Part shown: in pieces, positions 1 to 9,034 of the stretch | Layout: the number at the start of each line of letters is the position of its first letter | Numbering within the stretch: the first letter of the stretch is position 1 | Source of the DNA: DASCOT01 sp965197275 | GTDB taxonomy: Bacteria > Acidobacteriota > UBA890 > WLXD01 | Direction: 5' to 3' | NCBI GenBank assembly: GCA_965197275.1 | Contig: CBDAMQ010000019.1 | Coordinates: 1 to 64,000 of the forward strand | DNA: 64,000 bases | Position numbers and translations under genes: made by a program | Notes under the pieces: generated by a model | Told to the model about the DNA's origin: nothing | Databases searched by the model: none | The model's input: only the letters and a program-made list of their open reading frames with translations

Positions 1-108
1 GTCGGCCGCCGTCATAGGCCCCACTGAATGCAAGCCAACTCCCGAAGCCGTGCGTCGTTCAGTCATGTGCTCGCTGGAGACGAGGCTGTCTAACCCAAGG
101 GAACGACC

Positions 109-1104
109 ATGAAGAATGACCCTCCTCGCGTCAAAGATCATTACGATGCCGAAGCTGAGAATCATAGCCTTCGATATGACAGCGCCCTTCTCAAGGATAT
201 CAATCGCAGCTATCCAGGCAACTACTTTCGGCTTCAGCTGTTGCTGAACTGCTTCATGAGCAAGCAACCCAATCGCATTATCGAGATCGGGGTCGGTGAA
301 AGAACCCCCCTTTGCGCACTTGCCGCGATGGGCGCTGAGGTTTGGGGGTTTGACCTGTCGGAGCGCATGCTTGAGCAAGCGCGAGCACGTTTCAAGAGCC
401 ATGGCCTTGATCCCGAGCACCTATTCGTCGTCGACATTACCGATCCCGTCACGTATGCGCATGTCCTGAGCGGGGGGCAGTTCGACGGGCTCGTGGCGAT
501 GGGTGTTCTGCCGCACGTTGAGAACGACGACACAGTGATGCGAAATATCGCCCAGCTGATCCGGCCAGGCGGGACGGCGTTCATCGAGTTCCGCAACAAA
601 CTCTTTTCTCTGTTTTCCTTCAACAGATACACCCTAGAGTTCTTCCTGGACGATCTGCTGAGCGGAGTTGATCAAGATCTGAAGATGGAAGTTGCCAGGG
701 ACTTGGAGCCGCGCCTGCGGCTCGATATGCCACCGGAGGAGAAGTTCATCGAAGGGACCGACGCGCCCGGATACGATGCCATCCTCTCGAAGTTCCATAA
801 CCCCTTCGAGGTTCCGCCGCTACTTGAGCGCAATGGTTTCACGGGTATCGAACTGCATTGGTACCACCATCATCCGGCGATGCCGTATCTGGAGCAGGGA
901 CGGGAGCAGATTCTTCCGAGACGAGTCCATGCGCCTCGAAAAACGAGGTCCCGATTGGCGGAGCTACTTTCTGTGCTCCGCTTTCGTCGTCGAGGCAATG
1001 CTAACGGAAGACCCCGTGGGATGAAACGCTCACCTGTTCCGTCAAGTCATACCGGCCGAGAATCGGACGAGATGACACCGCCTCAGCTTTCGCTCCCAGA
1101 CTGA
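109..1104 (+). CDS. Class I SAM-dependent methyltransferase, frameshifted near its 3' end
   Basis: The first ~180 residues form a Rossmann methyltransferase fold: motif I is IIEIGVGERTPLCALAAMGA, followed by an acidic end of strand 2 (FDLSERML) and a post-I motif around GQFDGLVAMGVLPHV. The substrate is not evident. The open frame runs to 1104, but its last ~60 residues are basic and unlike the family. The +1-shifted frame from about 910 gives FFRDESMRLEKR and then DWRSYFLCSAFVVEA, ending at 1024. That is the usual C-terminus for this kind of methyltransferase, so I infer a single extra base near 908-912. With that correction the gene would be 916 bp and would overlap the convergent ABC gene by only ~24 bp instead of 104 bp. 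Start is ATG 109. The frameshift may be real decay or a sequencing error. Confidence 0.8.
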   Translation: MKNDPPRVKDHYDAEAENHSLRYDSALLKDINRSYPGNYFRLQLLLNCFMSKQPNRIIEIGVGERTPLCALAAMGAEVWGFDLSERMLEQARARFKSHGLDPEHLFVVDITDPVTYAHVLSGGQFDGLVAMGVLPHVENDDTVMRNIAQLIRPGGTAFIEFRNKLFSLFSFNRYTLEFFLDDLLSGVDQDLKMEVARDLEPRLRLDMPPEEKFIEGTDAPGYDAILSKFHNPFEVPPLLERNGFTGIELHWYHHHPAMPYLEQGREQILPRRVHAPRKTRSRLAELLSVLRFRRRGNANGRPRGMKRSPVPSSHTGRESDEMTPPQLSLPD

Positions 1105-2748
1105 CCTCGGGAGACGGTGGAACTCCCTCGGTCTGTAGCTGGTAGAGACTCTGGAAGCCGCCAGAAGCACACACCAGCTGTTCGAATGTACCGCTTTCAA
1201 CGACTCTGCCGTGATCCAAGAAGTAGATTCGGTCGGTCTGCGCAAGGGTGGAAAGTCGATGGGCAATGATCAACACCGTCACATCGCTCCCTAGCCCGTC
1301 AATGGCCTCCTGTATCCGGAGCTCGGCCTCGGAATCGAGGGCGCTGGTTGCCTCATCCAGGATCAGCAGCTCCGGCGAGCGCGCCAGGGCGCGCGCGAGT
1401 GCCAGCCGCTGTCTTTGACCGCCAGACAGCCTCACACCGCGATCGCCAACGATCGTGTCGTACCCGTCTGCCGTTTCCTCGATGAAATCGTGAGCGTTCG
1501 CGAGCCGCGCGACGCGATGTAACTCGTCATCACTGATTTCGTGTTCAGCGCCCCAAAGAATATTTGCGCGAACGCTGTCATGAACGAGAATCGTCTCCTG
1601 CGACACATATCCAATCCGCTGCCGCCAGCTTCTGAGGTCGAAGTCGGTGAGAGCTACGCCGTCGACCGAAACCATGCCAGATTGCGGCTGCAGCAAACCC
1701 GAGGATCAGGTCAGCAATCGTGCTCTTCCCAGCACCGGATGCACCGGTAATGCCTACGGTTTCTCCTCTCGAGATCGCCAGGGAGACGCGGTCAATCGCA
1801 AGAGGTCCACGTCGATAGGTATACGACACGTCCTCGAGCGTTAGCTGAGCTTTCAGTCGCGAAAAGACTACTCCGTGATCCTTCGCAACCTCTCGACTGG
1901 CCTCGGCGTCGTCGATCAGTTGCTCTATGCGTGCGAAGGACGGTATATACACGAGCGCTTGGAAGTAGGTCTGTTGCGCCGCCAGGATTTTCGGAAAGAG
2001 CCGGAAGAAGATGTAGATGAGTGTAAGCAAGACGGCGGCGTGCAGATTGAGCAGAACGATCGCAGCGTAGACTGCAAAGCAAAGAACTGCGACGATCAAA
2101 GGCTCACCAAAGAACGCGTAGTTTCGCGTGCTTGATGTGGACGTTTCTCTCGATGTCTGCCAGCTGCTCGGCTTCATCAAGAATGAGGCCAACAGCCAGA
2201 TTCTCTAGACTGCTGCCTTTGATGAGCTTTGCGGAATCGAGACTTTCTCCAATCACGTTTTGAAAACGACTGTTCACTGTCGTCTTCCTGGTGCCAAGAT
2301 CTTCGCCTGCGCGAATCTGTCCTTGCAGAACCACTGTGAGAAGAACGCCGAGGACCAGCATTCCGACTGTGACCTCCCAGGACATCCAGAGCCCGGCTGC
2401 TGAATACACGACAATCAGCGCGACCGAGGTCAACAATTTGAGAACGTGCTGAAATGCGGACCCTGCGTTGTTGCACTCCAGAAGCACGCCGCTCACTAGG
2501 TCTCCCTTTCGCTGGCGAAGGAAGTAGGGCCAGTCGGACGCGAAGATCGCGCTCGAAAGTCGCTGACGGAACCACAACCTCACGTGCGCGAGACTCATGG
2601 CAAGCTGGCGCTCGCGAAGATAGAAGAGACCCATCTGCACAACGAAAACCAGGAAGAACGCAGCCAGCCCAACCTCGAGAGAGAATTCCCATCCGATTGC
2701 CTCGAAGAACCCCGCAACCATCTTCTGCACGGCCAGACGACTCCCCAC
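1001..2748 (-). pseudogene. ABC exporter (fused TMD-NBD), broken by two frameshifts
   Basis: Three overlapping minus-strand frames together spell one exporter half-transporter. The first (2748-2104) carries the transmembrane domain from about TM2. The second (2192-1578) carries the rest of the membrane domain and Walker A GASGAGKST. The third (1696-1001) carries the signature LSGGQRQ, Walker B LLILDEATSALD and the H-loop IAHRLST. Frame changes are needed near 2130 and near 1700, where DLILG should continue as LLQPQSGMVSVDG. All ATPase motifs are present, so disruption looks recent or is sequence error. The N-terminal ~70 residues (TM1) are not in frame upstream of 2748; a trace resembling TM1, AFVLVTSLLSAL, lies in another minus frame at about 2995-3030, implying a third lesion. 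The exported substrate is unknown; the neighbouring methyltransferase offers only weak context. Confidence 0.8.
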
Positions 2749-3262
2749 ACGCCGGCCATCGTCAATTCCAAGATGGGAATAAGTGACCGTCCGATACTTG
2801 CCGGCCTTCCTCAGCTTGTCGGCATATACGTTGCGACGACAGAGCTCGGGTTCGCAGTGGCGATGAGCGCCACCCCAAGCGCCTTGATGGTTGTCGAAAG
2901 TGAACGCGCTCCACAGGAGTTCGTCGATGCTTCGGTCGCGTTGCTCCGTTCGCTGGGTGCCTTCAATGTCCTCAATTACGACGAACTGCTACAAAGGGCG
3001 CTCAGCAGCGATGTGACTAGCACAAACGCCCCACCACGATCGGCCTGGAGACAGTTGAGTAGAGCGTGTTCTATGACCCGTTGTCCCGGCCTTCCCGGGC
3101 TCCTCCGCGCGTTCTAATTCCGATGTAGATCGACAATGCCCGTAGGCCCGCGTTGGCTCCCGTCATCGCCGCTTCAGTTGCCCGAGGAGGACAAGCCGGG
3201 ATGCCGAGCGGGGCGTCCTCATTGTGCACCGCAGCAGCCCCTGCAACAACGCCCCGTACCGG
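2749..3262. other. Degraded stretch between ABC pseudogene and IS3 element
   Basis: No intact gene is convincing here. The minus strand contains a short hydrophobic trace at about 2995-3030 that fits the first transmembrane helix of the adjacent exporter, separated from the rest by frame changes and stops. A plus-strand open frame also crosses the region, but it has no recognisable domain and reads antisense to the exporter. The 140 bp next to the IS end (3121-3262) show nothing recognisable, and in particular not the missing 5' half of the symporter on the other side of the IS. Confidence 0.5.
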
Positions 3263-3287
3263 TGACCTGCCCCAAGTGTTTGGGCCA
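3263..3287. repeat. Left terminal inverted repeat of the IS3 element
   Basis: The sequence starts TGACCTGCCCC and ends GGGCCA. It matches the reverse complement of the other end (TGACCTGACCCCC ... GGGCCA) with small differences in the middle. Confidence 0.85.
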
Positions 3288-3296
3288 CTTCGTAAC

Positions 3297-4154
3297 TCAT
3301 AGAATCGGTGCTGACAAGAGATTGTTGGAGCCGGCGGAGCGGAGCGCAGCCGGGTGCAACAACATCGCTTCCGGCGCAGGCGGCCGATAGCCCAACGAGC
3401 TATGGGGCCGCACCTGGTTGTATTCGCGTCGCCAGCGTTGCACCAAGCTCTGCGCCTCCTTGAGCGTGTAGAAGATCTCCCCGTTCAGCAGCTCATCGCG
3501 TAGCTTGCCGTTGAAGCTTTCCACGTAGCCGTTCTCCCATGGCGAACCGGGCTCGATGAACAGCGTCCCCACGCCGATCCGCTCGAGCCACTCACGCACC
3601 GCCCGAGAAGTGAACTCCGGTCCGTTGTCGGAGCGGATGTGATCGGGAACAGCCCGGTTCACGAACAGCTCAGCGAGTCGCTCCAGCACGTCCTCAGAGT
3701 TAAGCCTGCGTGCCACCTCGATCGCCAAGCACTCCCTGGTGTACTCATCCACGATCGTCAACAGACGCAGCGCTCGCCCGTCGTGAGTTCGTTCGTGCAC
3801 GAAGTCATAGGCCCAGACGTGATCTTTCCTCTCCGGCCTCAGTCGCACGCACGAGCCATCGTTGAGCCACAAGCGTCCGCGCTTGGGCTGCTTTCTCGGT
3901 ACCTTCAGCCCCTCACGACGCCACAACCGCTCGATCCTCTTGTGATTCACTCGCCACCCCTCACGCGCCAACAGAGCCGTGATCCGCCGGTACCCATAGC
4001 GCCCGTACTGCGTTGCCAGCTCGGCCATCCGCTCCACCAGCGCCGTCTCCTGTCCCGGCACCTTGGCTCGATACTGCTGCGTCGAGCGCACCTGGCCCAG
4101 GACTCTGCAGGCCCGCCTCTCGGACACCCCCAGCGACTGCTGCGCGTGTTGCAC
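3297..4154 (-). CDS. IS3-family transposase OrfB (DDE catalytic subunit)
   Basis: This is an rve-type integrase core of 285 residues. The catalytic triad is visible: Asp in VWAYDFVHERT, Asp in HIRSDNGPEFTS, and Glu in the C-terminal block ENGYVESFNGKLRDELLN. The N-terminus carries the HTH_21-like segment (YGYRRITALLAREGW), and the C-terminus has YNQVRPHSSLGYRPP, which is characteristic of IS3/IS407 OrfB. The displayed start (4154) is probably not the true one: in this family OrfB is made by a -1 programmed frameshift out of OrfA, and the open frame extends upstream toward OrfA's stop at 4178. The product acts with OrfA to mobilise the element. It appears full length. Confidence 0.93.
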   Translation of the reverse strand: MQHAQQSLGVSERRACRVLGQVRSTQQYRAKVPGQETALVERMAELATQYGRYGYRRITALLAREGWRVNHKRIERLWRREGLKVPRKQPKRGRLWLNDGSCVRLRPERKDHVWAYDFVHERTHDGRALRLLTIVDEYTRECLAIEVARRLNSEDVLERLAELFVNRAVPDHIRSDNGPEFTSRAVREWLERIGVGTLFIEPGSPWENGYVESFNGKLRDELLNGEIFYTLKEAQSLVQRWRREYNQVRPHSSLGYRPPAPEAMLLHPAALRSAGSNNLLSAPIL

Positions 4155-4177
4155 CGCCCGGCTCCGCCGCGCCGGGC

Positions 4178-4456
4178 TCAGAAGTTTACCGACGAAACCT
4201 CTTTGAGGATGGCGTTATCGAGCATCGTCTCCGCCAGCAGCTTCTTGAGCCGCCCGTTCTCTCGCTCCAGCTCCTTGAGTCGCCGCGCCTGATCCACCCT
4301 CAGTCCGCCGTACTCCTTACGCCACCGGTAGTACGTGTTCTCGCTGATCCCCAGCTTCCGGCATGCCTCCGGCCTCTTGGCTCCTTTCGCCAGCTCGATC
4401 TCTGCCTCCCTGAGCTTGGCGATGATCTGCTCTACCGTGTACCGCTTCCGGGCCAT
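4178..4456 (-). CDS. IS3-family transposase OrfA (HTH_Tnp_1)
   Basis: This 92-residue protein starts MARKRYTVEQIIAKLREAE and contains a helix-turn-helix (EACRKLGISENTYYRWRKEY, about residues 29-48). A leucine-rich coiled coil follows (LKELERENGRLKKLL), and the end ILKEVSSVNF is typical of the IS407 group. It binds the terminal repeats and pairs with OrfB. Start is ATG 4456; OrfB lies immediately downstream on the same strand. No lesion is visible. Confidence 0.92.
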   Translation of the reverse strand: MARKRYTVEQIIAKLREAEIELAKGAKRPEACRKLGISENTYYRWRKEYGGLRVDQARRLKELERENGRLKKLLAETMLDNAILKEVSSVNF

Positions 4457-4507
4457 TTCTCCCCCTTCCCGAGCCTTCCTGAGAGCCTCAAATCCTAACT
4501 CTCAATC

Positions 4508-4533
4508 TGGCCCGATTATTGGGGGTCAGGTCA
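4508..4533. repeat. Right terminal inverted repeat of the IS3 element
   Basis: This is the inverted partner of 3263-3287, ending GGGGGTCAGGTCA at 4533. The next base (4534) is already inside the reading frame of the truncated symporter. Confidence 0.85.
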
Positions 4534-5799
4534 GGTATCGGCCTGGTATTCGACGCCATCACAGACCCACTCATCGGCTACCTGTCCGACAGTACCCGCT
4601 CGAGGTGGGGTCGGCGCCACCCCTAGCTGTACGCCTCGATTCTCCCATTGGCCGCTTCGTTCTATTTGCTCTGGCATCCGCCGGGGTTTGTCGAGGGCAA
4701 CACACCACTGTTCATCTGGTTGGTGGTCTGTAATGTCTCGGTGCGCACCGCGCTCACCATGTTCATGGTGCCGGCCTATGCCATCGTGGCCGAACTGACC
4801 TCGGACTACGACGAGCGCACCCGACTGTTGACCCTATTCCACGTCGTCTACTCGACGTTTAACAACGGCATGTCAGTGCTGATGTATGCCATCTGGCTGG
4901 TACCCACTGAGGAGTACGCCGACGGTGTAATGAACCCATCGGGTTACCAGAATGCGGGTCTGGTCGGCACCGTTATCATCGTAGTGTCTTTGCTGGTCTT
5001 TACCATTGGGCTACACGGGTTCATACCGCGACTCAGGCAGTACAGAATCGATAGCCCGCCCAGCCCGAGCCAGTTTTTCCGTCAGGTAGCAGACGTGTTC
5101 CGCAGCGCATCGGCGCGTATCGTCGTCCTGGGCGGTGTTTTGTACTACGCCGGCGTCGGAACCTTCACCGCACTGTGGGTATACATCTACAGTTATTTCT
5201 GGGAGTTCACCAGCGAGCAGATTTCCATCATCGTCATTCCCAAGGCGGTAGCCGCACTGTTCCTGCCGCCGGCCATCGCGCGTTGGGGGGTCGGGCGCGA
5301 GAAAAAAACCGTGGCCATCGCAGGATTGCTGGGCGGCATGGCGATCTACGTGATTCCCATCAGCCTGCGCCTCCTCGGTCTCTTCCCCGAGAACGGCAGT
5401 GAGGCCCTGTTCCGGATCATGCTGGTGGCCGGGGGTTTCGAGACCATGCTTCTGTTGTTGTTCGGCATCTGCTGGCGCTCCATGATTGCGGACCTGACCG
5501 AGCGAACAGAATTGGAAACCAGGCGTCGCAACGAAGGCGTGATCTCCTCGACGATTACTTTTACCTCCAAATGCGCCGACGCGCTGGGTACGTTGATTGC
5601 CGGTACCGTGCTGGCGCTGATTGCGTTCCCCACTGAGACCGCTGTGGGTGACGTTCCAGCAGATGTGATTGCCAAGCTGGGGTTGGTATACGGGCCGATG
5701 GTATTCCTGATCTGGATGGGGGCGATCCTGACCATCAGTCGCTATCGGATCAGCCGTGCACGCCACCAGGAAACTCTGGAGCGTCTTTCCAATATGTAG
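4534..5799 (+). pseudogene. GPH-family sugar:cation symporter (MFS_2), 5'-truncated by the IS and amber-interrupted
   Basis: From the first base after the IS, one frame reads GIGLVFDAITDPLIGYLSD and then STRSRWGRRHP, the conserved loop 2-3 region of glycoside-pentoside-hexuronide (MelB-like) symporters. It then meets TAG at 4624-4626, where the family usually has Trp (HPW), so a TGG-to-TAG change is likely. The same frame resumes (LYASILPLAASFYLLW) and stays open to 5799 with about nine further membrane helices. The first ~60 residues, including the start codon and TM1-2, are missing and are not on the far side of the IS. The apparent TTG-started frame at 4648 is therefore a remnant and unlikely to give a working transporter. 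The sugar specificity is unknown. Confidence 0.85.
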
Positions 5800-5841
5800 A
5801 TTGCCGAGGTCCTTTAGGCCCAGTAAGCAAAAACCGTGAGA

Positions 5842-6990
5842 TCAGGTTTGTACTTGCGCGATACAACGGGTTTGTACTTGCTCGATACAACGGGCAAGAC
5901 GCGCAATACCTTCATGGATGTCCGCGACCTTTGACCAACCGAAAGCGAGACGGATGAATGGTCCGCGCTCGGCGTGGATGTGGAACTCCCAACCGTGAGC
6001 GAAGCTCACCTCGCGCTCGGCAGCCAACGCTTCCAGCTTGTCCGTATCCACGCCTTCGGGGACTTGCACCCAGATGAACAACCCGCCGGGTGGGTGAGAC
6101 CATGAGCACAGATCGCCGAGCTCGGCTTGCAGCGCATCCAGCATCGCGTCGCGCCTTTCTTTTAGGCCAACGTTCGCCCGCTCGCAGTGCTCCCACAGAT
6201 TGTCTTCCAGGTACCCGGCGGTGATCGCGGCGGCCAGGGTGTTGGGGCCGGCATCGTGTCGCCGGGCAATGAGCCGGTCGAACAGCTCGTCCGATGACGC
6301 GGTGAGATAGCCGAGACGGACCCCGGGGGCAAAGATTTTCGACAGAGAGCACATGTAGATCTGATTGGGACCGTCATCCAGGGTGTAGAGCGTCGGCGGC
6401 TTGGGGCTGGCCTCGAAATGTACGTCGCCGTAACAATTGTCGTCGACCACGATGCAATCGTACTCACGCGCGAGTCTCAGCAACTCGATACGTCGCTCTC
6501 GTTGCATGACCGCGCCGGTCGGATTCTGGTAGGTCGGTATCGTGTATATGAAGCGCGGCAGCCGATCCTCCTTGTGCAGAAGCGCGAGGGTTTTCGCCAA
6601 CGCATCCATCTTCATGCCGTGCTCATCGAGTGGAACACCGACCATCTCGATACCCAGCGACTTGTATGCGTCGATGGTGCCCGAGTAGCTGTACTCCTCC
6701 ATGACCACGACATCGTCACGGCCCTGGCACAACGTCTCCGCAACCAGGGTTACCGCCTGCATGGAACCGTTCGTCAGCATGATCCGCTCGGGGTCCAGCG
6801 CTACCCCTTCGCGGTCCTGCTCTCGTTTCGCCATCAATCGGCGCAGACCCTCATGCCCCAAACTCCCGGGGTAAGTGTTGAGCTCCACCCCATGCTCTCG
6901 AACCGCACGGGCTGCCGCCTCGGCCAGCTCCTCGGTGGGAAACGTCTCCGGGTTGGTGGTGCCGATACTGAAGTCCATGGGGTCCATCAT
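5842..6990 (-). CDS. PLP-dependent aminotransferase, class I/II (2-aminoadipate transaminase-like)
   Basis: A 382-residue fold-type I aminotransferase. Visible features are the substrate-side PTYQNPTG motif, the Asp-Asn pair VVDDNCYGD that holds the PLP ring, the Schiff-base lysine in CSLSKIFAPGVRLGY, and the C-terminal Arg region PFIRLAFGW. Overall it resembles the aminotransferase half of MocR/LysN-type proteins without a DNA-binding domain. The start MMDPMDFSIGTTNP is compact, and 6990 is a plausible ATG. The extreme C-terminus is extended by an 8-residue tandem duplication (CIEQVQTR, then CIAQVQT) created by a 24-bp DNA repeat. The gene converges on the symporter remnant. Its substrate cannot be assigned; intact, unlike most genes nearby. 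Confidence 0.85.
   Translation of the reverse strand: MMDPMDFSIGTTNPETFPTEELAEAAARAVREHGVELNTYPGSLGHEGLRRLMAKREQDREGVALDPERIMLTNGSMQAVTLVAETLCQGRDDVVVMEEYSYSGTIDAYKSLGIEMVGVPLDEHGMKMDALAKTLALLHKEDRLPRFIYTIPTYQNPTGAVMQRERRIELLRLAREYDCIVVDDNCYGDVHFEASPKPPTLYTLDDGPNQIYMCSLSKIFAPGVRLGYLTASSDELFDRLIARRHDAGPNTLAAAITAGYLEDNLWEHCERANVGLKERRDAMLDALQAELGDLCSWSHPPGGLFIWVQVPEGVDTDKLEALAAEREVSFAHGWEFHIHAERGPFIRLAFGWSKVADIHEGIARLARCIEQVQTRCIAQVQT
5846..5893. repeat. Two-copy 24-bp tandem repeat at the 3' end of the aminotransferase gene
   Basis: Copies at 5846-5869 and 5870-5893 begin GTTTGTACTTG and differ by one base (GCG versus CTC region). Because 24 is a multiple of three, the frame is kept and the protein gains eight residues just before the stop codon. 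Confidence 0.9.
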
Positions 6991-7063
6991 TCAACTCCTC
7001 TCAAGACTCATATCTTCAGCTTCGTTTCCTGTCTGCTTCGGAAGCGAGCTACTCAAGTCCGAT

Positions 7064-9034
7064 CTAAGGGGTCGTCGCGCCGGCGATGAGCGCCTCGACC
7101 GCCAGCTCCGCCGCGCCGATCGCCCCCTCGGTCATTGCGTTGGCGAGCGCGTCCGAGTTGGCAATGGCGATACGGCCGAACGGCTGGCGTGCGGCGATCC
7201 ACGGGGAACGCTCAGGCGGCAGCTCATCGAGCATCCATGCGACGCGCCCTGTCTCCGGATCGTGGCCATAAGCATAGCCGTGCGGCCAGCGGTTCACGGT
7301 GATCGCCTCGATATCGCGCGCCGGGTCGAAGCCCCCGGCAGAGAGCACGCGGCCGAGCTGGCCCCTGATCTCACGTTCAACGGTCTCGAACGTCGTTGCC
7401 AACAGGGCACGGCGACCGGCCCTCCACTGCTCTGGCGCGGGGCGCCGCCGGGCCTCCGGCACCAGTGGAGCGCGCCACATGCGCACCACGATGGGCTCGT
7501 CAGGGGTGCGCGCGTGTCGGTAGCCCCCGATGCTGACTGGAGGCGTCAGCACGATGGCGTCGAAGTAACCGCTGGGGCAACGGACGGAGCGCACGCCGAG
7601 ACTGGCGAAGGCGGTCCAGTTGCGTATCAGGACGTTGGCGTAGACGAGCGGCGCTTTGAGTGCAAACGACAGCGCTCGTTTCTGCTCTTCCGGCAGCTCC
7701 TCGCAAATGTGAGGAATGATGACGTTGTAGCAAGCCAGCACGCAACGGCCCGCGCGGGCTCGCATGGCGCGGCCGTGGCGGACGTAGGTGACCTCGACCT
7801 CTTCGGCGCTTCGGGGGTCGCCACGGTGTCCTACTCGCACCGCCGTGCTTTCCAGACGGAGGCGGATAGGCGAGCCGTCCCGATCCAGCTTGCCGTAGTC
7901 GAATCGGGCGGCCACGACGTCCTCCATCGTGGTGCCGGGAGCGACGTCTGGGATCAGCGAGCGGACGAGCAGCCGAGCGACCGACGCGTTGCCGTCGGGG
8001 AACTCGAAGAACGCCGGCTCGTCGGCGGATTCGCCCCGCTCGTTGTCGTCCGTCCCGAACCCGAGTCCATCGGTGCCAGGCCTGCCGATACCGACGGCCG
8101 CCCAGGCCGAGATGGCATCGAAGCCGATGGCCCAGTCGTTGTCCGTTTCGAGAAAGGCGACTGCCTCCGGGCCGATCTTGACGACCTTCAGCAGATAGTC
8201 CTCGTAGCTGGTCCGCTGCAGGTACTCGACCTTCTCCTCCAAGCTGAGGTGCGGCAGGTAATCGACGGTCGATTCGTGGACTCGCACGATGTCCTCGCGA
8301 GCCCTCTCGGATAGCGGCGTACGCGCCACGAAGTCACGCCAGTTGGGTCGGTCTGCGCCAACCACCAGGCTGTCGATGCCGAAGGTCTCCTGGTCGCCCG
8401 CTACCAGGCTATCGGCGCCGAAGGTCTCACGGGCGAAGAAGACGGACCTGCGCATGCCGAGCGAACCATAAAGATCGCGATCGACGAACTCGGAATAGCG
8501 GCTCACGTCGATCCCGATCCCGCGCATCAGGCGCCGGGCCGCCGCACCGTACCAGTTCAGGTTCGTGATGTTGACGGTGCCTCCGTGCGACAGCAGCATC
8601 CGGCCGTCGAGCGAAAACTCGTTGCGCTTGGCATGGCCGCCGAAGTCGTCGTGGTTGTCGAGGATGAGGATGCGAGCGTCGGGAACCGCCTCGCGGTAAA
8701 ACCACGCCGCTGCGAGGCCGCTGATGCCGCCGCCAACCACGATCAGGTCGTATTCCTCCCCCGTCTCGTCCGGGTCGTCCCAGCGCATACCTTCCACGAG
8801 CTGGTGAGCAACCTCGTAGGAGCCTTCGTGGCTGCCGCGCAAACCGGTTCGGATCGGCGGATACCCTGCTGCCGTGGCCTGCAGGGCTTCTCCCGGAGCT
8901 ACGGGTCTCGCCAGGGTTTCCGTCTGCGTCCACGGCAACGCCAGGCTACCGCTCAGGGCTACGCTGACACCGGAGACGAAGTCGCGACGGGTGATCTCCC
9001 GGCCGATTCCTAAATCAAGATCCCGATCTCTCAT
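7064..9034 (-). CDS. Tat-exported FAD-dependent oxidoreductase, spermidine dehydrogenase-like
   Basis: This 656-residue protein starts MRDRDLDLGIGREITRRDFV: a twin-arginine motif (TRRDF) followed by a hydrophobic stretch, so it is probably exported folded. The FAD-binding dinucleotide fold is at about residues 78-115 (DLIVVGGGISGLAAAW, then ILILDNHDDFGGHA). The C-terminal part has the second FAD contact region (GRIAIANSDALANAMTEGAI). Arrangement and length resemble periplasmic spermidine dehydrogenases and related NAD(P)-binding amine oxidoreductases; the true substrate is uncertain. Residues ~200-226 contain an internal duplication (ETFGADSLV / ETFGIDSLV) matching a 26-bp DNA repeat. The gene is divergent from the kinase gene at 9365. 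No lesions. Confidence 0.8.
   Translation of the reverse strand: MRDRDLDLGIGREITRRDFVSGVSVALSGSLALPWTQTETLARPVAPGEALQATAAGYPPIRTGLRGSHEGSYEVAHQLVEGMRWDDPDETGEEYDLIVVGGGISGLAAAWFYREAVPDARILILDNHDDFGGHAKRNEFSLDGRMLLSHGGTVNITNLNWYGAAARRLMRGIGIDVSRYSEFVDRDLYGSLGMRRSVFFARETFGADSLVAGDQETFGIDSLVVGADRPNWRDFVARTPLSERAREDIVRVHESTVDYLPHLSLEEKVEYLQRTSYEDYLLKVVKIGPEAVAFLETDNDWAIGFDAISAWAAVGIGRPGTDGLGFGTDDNERGESADEPAFFEFPDGNASVARLLVRSLIPDVAPGTTMEDVVAARFDYGKLDRDGSPIRLRLESTAVRVGHRGDPRSAEEVEVTYVRHGRAMRARAGRCVLACYNVIIPHICEELPEEQKRALSFALKAPLVYANVLIRNWTAFASLGVRSVRCPSGYFDAIVLTPPVSIGGYRHARTPDEPIVVRMWRAPLVPEARRRPAPEQWRAGRRALLATTFETVEREIRGQLGRVLSAGGFDPARDIEAITVNRWPHGYAYGHDPETGRVAWMLDELPPERSPWIAARQPFGRIAIANSDALANAMTEGAIGAAELAVEALIAGATTP
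8364..8428. repeat. Imperfect 26-bp direct repeat inside the FAD oxidoreductase gene
   Basis: Copies at 8364-8389 and 8403-8428 both start ACCAGGCT and end GCCGAAGGTCTC, with 13 bp between them. They differ by two bases and duplicate a 13-residue segment in frame. Confidence 0.75.

Larger units (their letters stand above)
3263..4533 (-). mobile_element. IS3-family insertion sequence (IS407-like group), about 1271 bp
   Basis: Two minus-strand frames encode OrfA and OrfB of an IS3-family transposase. They are bounded by imperfect inverted repeats beginning TGACCTG at 3263 and ending CAGGTCA at 4533. Length, gene order and end sequence fit the IS407 group. Flanking tetranucleotides differ (CCGG on the left, GGTA on the right), so no target duplication is visible. 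The right flank enters a symporter gene mid-reading-frame, and the left flank is unrelated debris. This points to a deletion or rearrangement at the IS after or during insertion. Both transposase genes look open and uninterrupted. Confidence 0.92.

Noticed and set aside
6875..8314. A 479-residue plus-strand open frame
   Set aside because: It is antisense to the aminotransferase and FAD oxidoreductase genes, has no domain and shows the Arg/Asp-rich composition of a GC-rich shadow frame.
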